Source: Gemmatimonadaceae bacterium (GTDB lineage: Bacteria; Gemmatimonadota; Gemmatimonadetes; Gemmatimonadales; Gemmatimonadaceae). From it: a DNA stretch of 36,494 bases. The notes under the pieces are model-generated. The model saw nothing but the letters and a program-made list of their open reading frames with translations. It had not been told where the DNA came from and did no database searches. This document shows, in pieces, positions 33,677 to 36,494 of the stretch. The DNA is taken from assembly GCA_025358925.1 (NCBI GenBank), contig JANYHT010000069.1:1-36494 (forward strand). Direction: 5' to 3'. The translations under genes and the position numbers were made by a program. Each line of letters begins with the position of its first letter. The stretch's first letter is position 1.

Positions 33677-34516
33677 ATGTCTCTGCTTCGTTGGACCGCT
33701 CGCACGCTTCCGCTCGTGACTGGCTTCATTGCGGTCACGTCATCATCGGCTGCTGCCGATCAACCATTGTTCACGTGGTCTGGCACGGTCGATCGTGAGG
33801 TGTACATCGTCATGCACGGCAACGACATCAGCACGCAGGGCCGCGACGCGAATTTACCGTACCAGGCACGCGTGAACAGTGCCATCCCGCGTGGTCGCGG
33901 CGATGTCGAGGTGCGCGTCGAAGAAGGACGTGGTAACGTGGCAGTGATCGAACAACCGTCCGCGAATAACGGCTACCGAACCGTCATCCGTGTGCAAGAT
34001 CCGAGTGGTGGCGCGGATCGCTATCGCCTCACAGCATTCTGGCGCGACAACGGTTCCGTTGATCGGAATGGTCGCGACGACGGTGACCGATATGACCGAT
34101 ATGACAAGAAAGACAAAAAGGAAAAGAAGAGCAAGCACGAACAGGATCGAGATGATGACGATCGTCGCTATGATCGCGGTCGCTGGGATAACCGCAACCC
34201 TCGCGCCGATGACATCGGTGGTCCCGGCGTGCTCCGATGGAGTGGACTCGTAGATGACGTCGCCGAAATCCGCATCCAAGGTCGTCGCGTGGACATGATC
34301 ACACGCAGTGGTGCACCATTGCAGAACGTCAACAGCGATATCGTCGGCGCTGGACTTCCGCGTCGTGATGTGCGAGTCGATGTCGACCAACGCGGTGGAC
34401 GCGGATCAGTATATGTCGTCCAGCAACCGAACGCTTCAAACGGGTTTACGGCAATAATTCGCTTGGAAGATCGCCGTCCGGGTGCGGCGTTCTATGATTT
34501 TAACGCGCGCTGGTAA
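33677..34516 (+). CDS. Secreted protein with two copies of an uncharacterised domain
   Basis: A 279-residue protein with signal peptide (about 8-27, SSAAAD); ATG 33677 has GGA just upstream. Two similar domains of about 80-95 residues (about 31-125 and 185-279) share the pattern W-S-G-x-V-D, a middle D/G turn with IPRGRGDVEVRVEEGRG in one and LPRRDVRVDVDQRGGRG in the other, V-I/V-QQ/EQPxAxNG(Y/F), and a RLxDRR/P end. The linker (about 134-180) is extremely charged, with a Lys run, then an Asp/Arg run. The domain is not recognised. The gene stands alone. Confidence 0.75.
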   Translation: MSLLRWTARTLPLVTGFIAVTSSSAAADQPLFTWSGTVDREVYIVMHGNDISTQGRDANLPYQARVNSAIPRGRGDVEVRVEEGRGNVAVIEQPSANNGYRTVIRVQDPSGGADRYRLTAFWRDNGSVDRNGRDDGDRYDRYDKKDKKEKKSKHEQDRDDDDRRYDRGRWDNRNPRADDIGGPGVLRWSGLVDDVAEIRIQGRRVDMITRSGAPLQNVNSDIVGAGLPRRDVRVDVDQRGGRGSVYVVQQPNASNGFTAIIRLEDRRPGAAFYDFNARW

Positions 34517-34539
34517 CACGAGCCGTTATCGAGCCACAC

Positions 34540-35031
34540 TCAGTGCGGTAAGCGCGGACGCAGGTACCCGTATACCCAAGTACCTGCGACCGCGCTCACG
34601 AGCGTCACCACGATGACGCTCGTGCCACTACCGATTAACGCGAACAGTGGACCCGGACATGCACCGGTCAGTGCCCATCCTAAACCAAAAATTGTGCCAC
34701 CAAGCCAATAACGCGTGCCGGTGCCCATTGGCTTTGCTGGAATAACGATTGGATCTCCGGAGAAGGTGCGCACGTCAAAGCGCTTGATGATAAAAATCGA
34801 ACCCGCTGCCACGACCACCGCCGATCCGATGATACCGTACATGTGGAATGACTGAAATCGAAACATCTCTTGGATGCGGAACCAAGAGATGACCTCCGCT
34901 TTCGTGAACAAAATGCCGAAGAGCGTACCGATCACCGCGTACGTGAGCAGCGCAGAGAGAGAATCGAACGCGTCGGCTGCCTTGCTCACACGCAGTGCAT
35001 CGTCGGCGTGCTGTGTCAACGGAACGTTCAT
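34540..35031 (-). CDS. YeeE/YedE-type transporter half, C-terminal-type (DUF6691-like)
   Basis: A 163-residue membrane protein with four hydrophobic segments. The motif GLGWALTGACPGPLFALIG holds the conserved Cys of YeeE-family sulfur transporters. ATG 35031 is chosen because it overlaps the stop of the upstream gene (ATGA). With its partner it forms a two-gene version of the YeeE/YedE fold, thought to bring in thiosulfate or other sulfur species. It is the last gene of the run. Confidence 0.85.
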   Translation of the reverse strand: MNVPLTQHADDALRVSKAADAFDSLSALLTYAVIGTLFGILFTKAEVISWFRIQEMFRFQSFHMYGIIGSAVVVAAGSIFIIKRFDVRTFSGDPIVIPAKPMGTGTRYWLGGTIFGLGWALTGACPGPLFALIGSGTSVIVVTLVSAVAGTWVYGYLRPRLPH

Positions 35032-35603
35032 GTATGCAAACCCTGGAGCAGAAAGGGAAGAATCAGCCATGTGGTGATCAAGCCACCGGCGAAAAATCCA
35101 AGCACAGCGACCAACGATGGAAGCTGCAGATTAGCGAGGCCGGAAATTGCGTGGCCAGACGTGCAGCCACCGGCGTACGCCGTACCAAAGCCCACCAGCA
35201 ATCCGCCGACGACCAGCATAACGAACCCGCGCAACGTGCCGAGACTGTGCCAATTAAATAATTCTTTCGGCACTAAACCGGAAAAATTTGTCAGCCCAAA
35301 GGCGGATAGGTCGGACTTCGTTGCACTCGAGATCAGCAGCGGCACGTCGTTCGTTAGCCACTGTCCGGCGATAAAGCCACCAAGTAGTACGCCGAGGATG
35401 AATGCGAGATTCCATCCGCCAACCCGACGCCAGTCGTAGCGGAAGAACTGCACACGACCGGGTGCGACAATGGCGCACGCATGTCGTAAATTGGCAGAAA
35501 TGCCGAACTGTTTATTGTCGATCAGCAGCAGCGCTGGAACCACAAGTCCGATAAGTGGTCCGGCGACATACCACGGCCACGGTTGCGATAGAAATTCACG
35601 CAT
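35028..35603 (-). CDS. YeeE/YedE-type transporter half
   Basis: A 191-residue membrane protein with about five hydrophobic segments. The motif GTAYAGGCTSGHAISGL contains the conserved Cys of the YeeE/YedE family. ATG 35603 gives the expected start MREFLSQPWPWYVAGPLIG, and overlaps the end of arsR by eight bases. Paired with the following gene it likely makes one sulfur-compound permease in the inner membrane. Confidence 0.88.
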   Translation of the reverse strand: MREFLSQPWPWYVAGPLIGLVVPALLLIDNKQFGISANLRHACAIVAPGRVQFFRYDWRRVGGWNLAFILGVLLGGFIAGQWLTNDVPLLISSATKSDLSAFGLTNFSGLVPKELFNWHSLGTLRGFVMLVVGGLLVGFGTAYAGGCTSGHAISGLANLQLPSLVAVLGFFAGGLITTWLILPFLLQGLHT

Positions 35604-35949
35604 GTGTCGTCGCACGACGCGGGAGAGGAAAAACTTGCTGCCGCACTTCCACCTCGGCCTCGATTTGCTCACACATCAAGTCGCACAGGCGAAAGACATG
35701 AGCACCAGCAAGACGGTAATATACGAAGAGGCCGTTTTTTCGACGCGCGACGAAGCCAGCCGAAAACAGAATTTGCAAATGCTTCGACACGTTGGCCGTA
35801 CCAAGCGCCGTGATCTCTACAAGCTCGCTCACGGTGCGTTCCTGCTCACGCAGCGCGTTCATCAAGTGCAAGCGCGCAGGCTCGGAGAGCGCGTGGAAGC
35901 GTTCAGCAACCACTTCGATTTGTTGTGGCGACAAAGAGGCTTTTGTCAT
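35596..35949 (-). CDS. ArsR-family regulator with C-terminal CX3C
   Basis: A 117-residue winged helix protein. The core has ALSEPARLHLMNAL, then ANVSKHLQILFSAGFVARRKNG (in parts) with GLFVYYRL as the wing. The classic metal motif ELCVCDL is not present (SELVEITAL). Two Cys residues, C89 and C93, sit in the last helix. Persulfide sensors such as SqrR/BigR use a Cys pair, but a different spacing, so sulfur sensing is a reasonable guess from the neighbours. It starts directly after the rhodanese gene stop (TGAATG). Confidence 0.9.
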   Translation of the reverse strand: MTKASLSPQQIEVVAERFHALSEPARLHLMNALREQERTVSELVEITALGTANVSKHLQILFSAGFVARRKNGLFVYYRLAGAHVFRLCDLMCEQIEAEVEVRQQVFPLPRRATTHA

Positions 35950-36494
35950 TCAGCTCGATACCACCGGCAGTCCCGCGTGTTTCCACGCGGTGATCCCGCC
36001 AACGAGATTGATCACGTTATGCACTCCGTGTGCTTGCAGCACGCTCGCCGCGATTGCAGAGCGTGAACCACCCTGGCAATGCACGACCACCGGCTTGTCA
36101 GTCGCAAGTTCGCCGATGCGCTCAGCGAGATATCCTAGTGGAATATTCGGCACGCCGGGCAGATGTCCCGCATCCCACTCCGAGTGCCCACGCACATCGA
36201 TGACTTGCACTTCTCCACGCTCAATCATGTGCGCGACTTCGGAGGCCGTACGTTGCGTCGTCGTTTCAAGTGTGCGGCCGGAGCTACTCCACGCGGTGAT
36301 ACTTTCACTGCCGAAAATGCCCGTGACGCGATCGAGTCCGATCATCGCGAGGTCGCGCACTGCAGTACCAGCGCAATCCTGACACTCATCGTCCACGAGG
36401 AGCAACACGTCTCGGTCGTACGGCAGCAACCATCCAGCCCATGTGTTGAAACTGCCGTTGAGCGGAATGTTGATCGTTCCCGGGACGTGCCCCA
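35950..36494 (-). CDS. Rhodanese-repeat protein, probably MBL-fold sulfur hydrolase (partial)
   Basis: The gene enters from the right edge; 181 codons are visible, without its start. An upstream part with GHVPGTINIPLNGSF and WLLPYDRDVLLLVDD is the end of a first rhodanese-like domain. A second (about 80-180) has VIDVRGHSEWDAGHLPG and the active-site loop VVHCQGGSRS with its Cys. Tandem rhodanese repeats after a metallo-beta-lactamase domain (persulfide dioxygenase type) have this layout. The MBL part would lie outside the window. First gene seen of the sulfur operon. Confidence 0.82.
   Translation of the reverse strand, partial: GHVPGTINIPLNGSFNTWAGWLLPYDRDVLLLVDDECQDCAGTAVRDLAMIGLDRVTGIFGSESITAWSSSGRTLETTTQRTASEVAHMIERGEVQVIDVRGHSEWDAGHLPGVPNIPLGYLAERIGELATDKPVVVHCQGGSRSAIAASVLQAHGVHNVINLVGGITAWKHAGLPVVSS

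Overview
The window looks like chromosomal DNA of a flagellated Gram-negative bacterium, most likely a Gemmatimonadota member. L- and P-ring genes (flgH, flgI), a SusC/RagA-type TonB receptor and an outer-membrane beta-barrel protein indicate two membranes. Moderately high GC and frequent GTG starts fit Gemmatimonadota, but the taxon is inference; no rRNA, tRNA or CRISPR array is visible.

Left edge (1-1113): a partial minus-strand AAA+ ATPase of the ATPase_2/DUF234 type with an AT-rich, palindrome-rich upstream region. It sits where fliP and the upstream switch genes often lie.

Flagellar region (1114-17359): an export and regulatory operon fliQ-fliR-flhB-flhA-flhF-flhG-fliA plus a small membrane protein, with mostly 4-base overlaps, ends at a strong intrinsic terminator (8501-8536). 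A second operon flgF-flgG-flgA-flgH-flgI-flgJ-flgN-flgK-csrA encodes rod, rings, rod cap, chaperone, hook junction protein and the CsrA regulator. After a minus-strand, kinase-like dimerisation protein come motA and motB. fliP, flgL, flgM, fliW, flagellin and most basal-body genes are not here. Two proteins have unusual key motifs: FlhG lacks the P-loop lysines, and FlhB has NPIH in place of NPTH.

Middle (17380-29606): an EAL-HDOD signalling protein, a two-gene ABC exporter, an acidic hypothetical, and a six-gene minus-strand run (S41 protease, outer-membrane protein, methyltransferase, cysE, cysK, rmuC). The methyltransferase reading frame has no ATG, GTG or TTG early enough to include its conserved N-terminus and appears to start at a CTG in a CTGA overlap.

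Right part (29925-36494): a SusC-like gene is frameshifted and cut off at about 31160, exactly where the 5' end of a uxaA-like gene on the other strand is also cut off. This is a deletion scar or an assembly join. A ROK repressor divergent from the uxaA remnant follows with palindromes between them, then a PAP2 phosphatase, a secreted protein with two copies of an uncharacterised domain joined by a very charged linker, and a sulfur module (MBL/rhodanese, ArsR, two YeeE-type transporter halves) running off the right edge.
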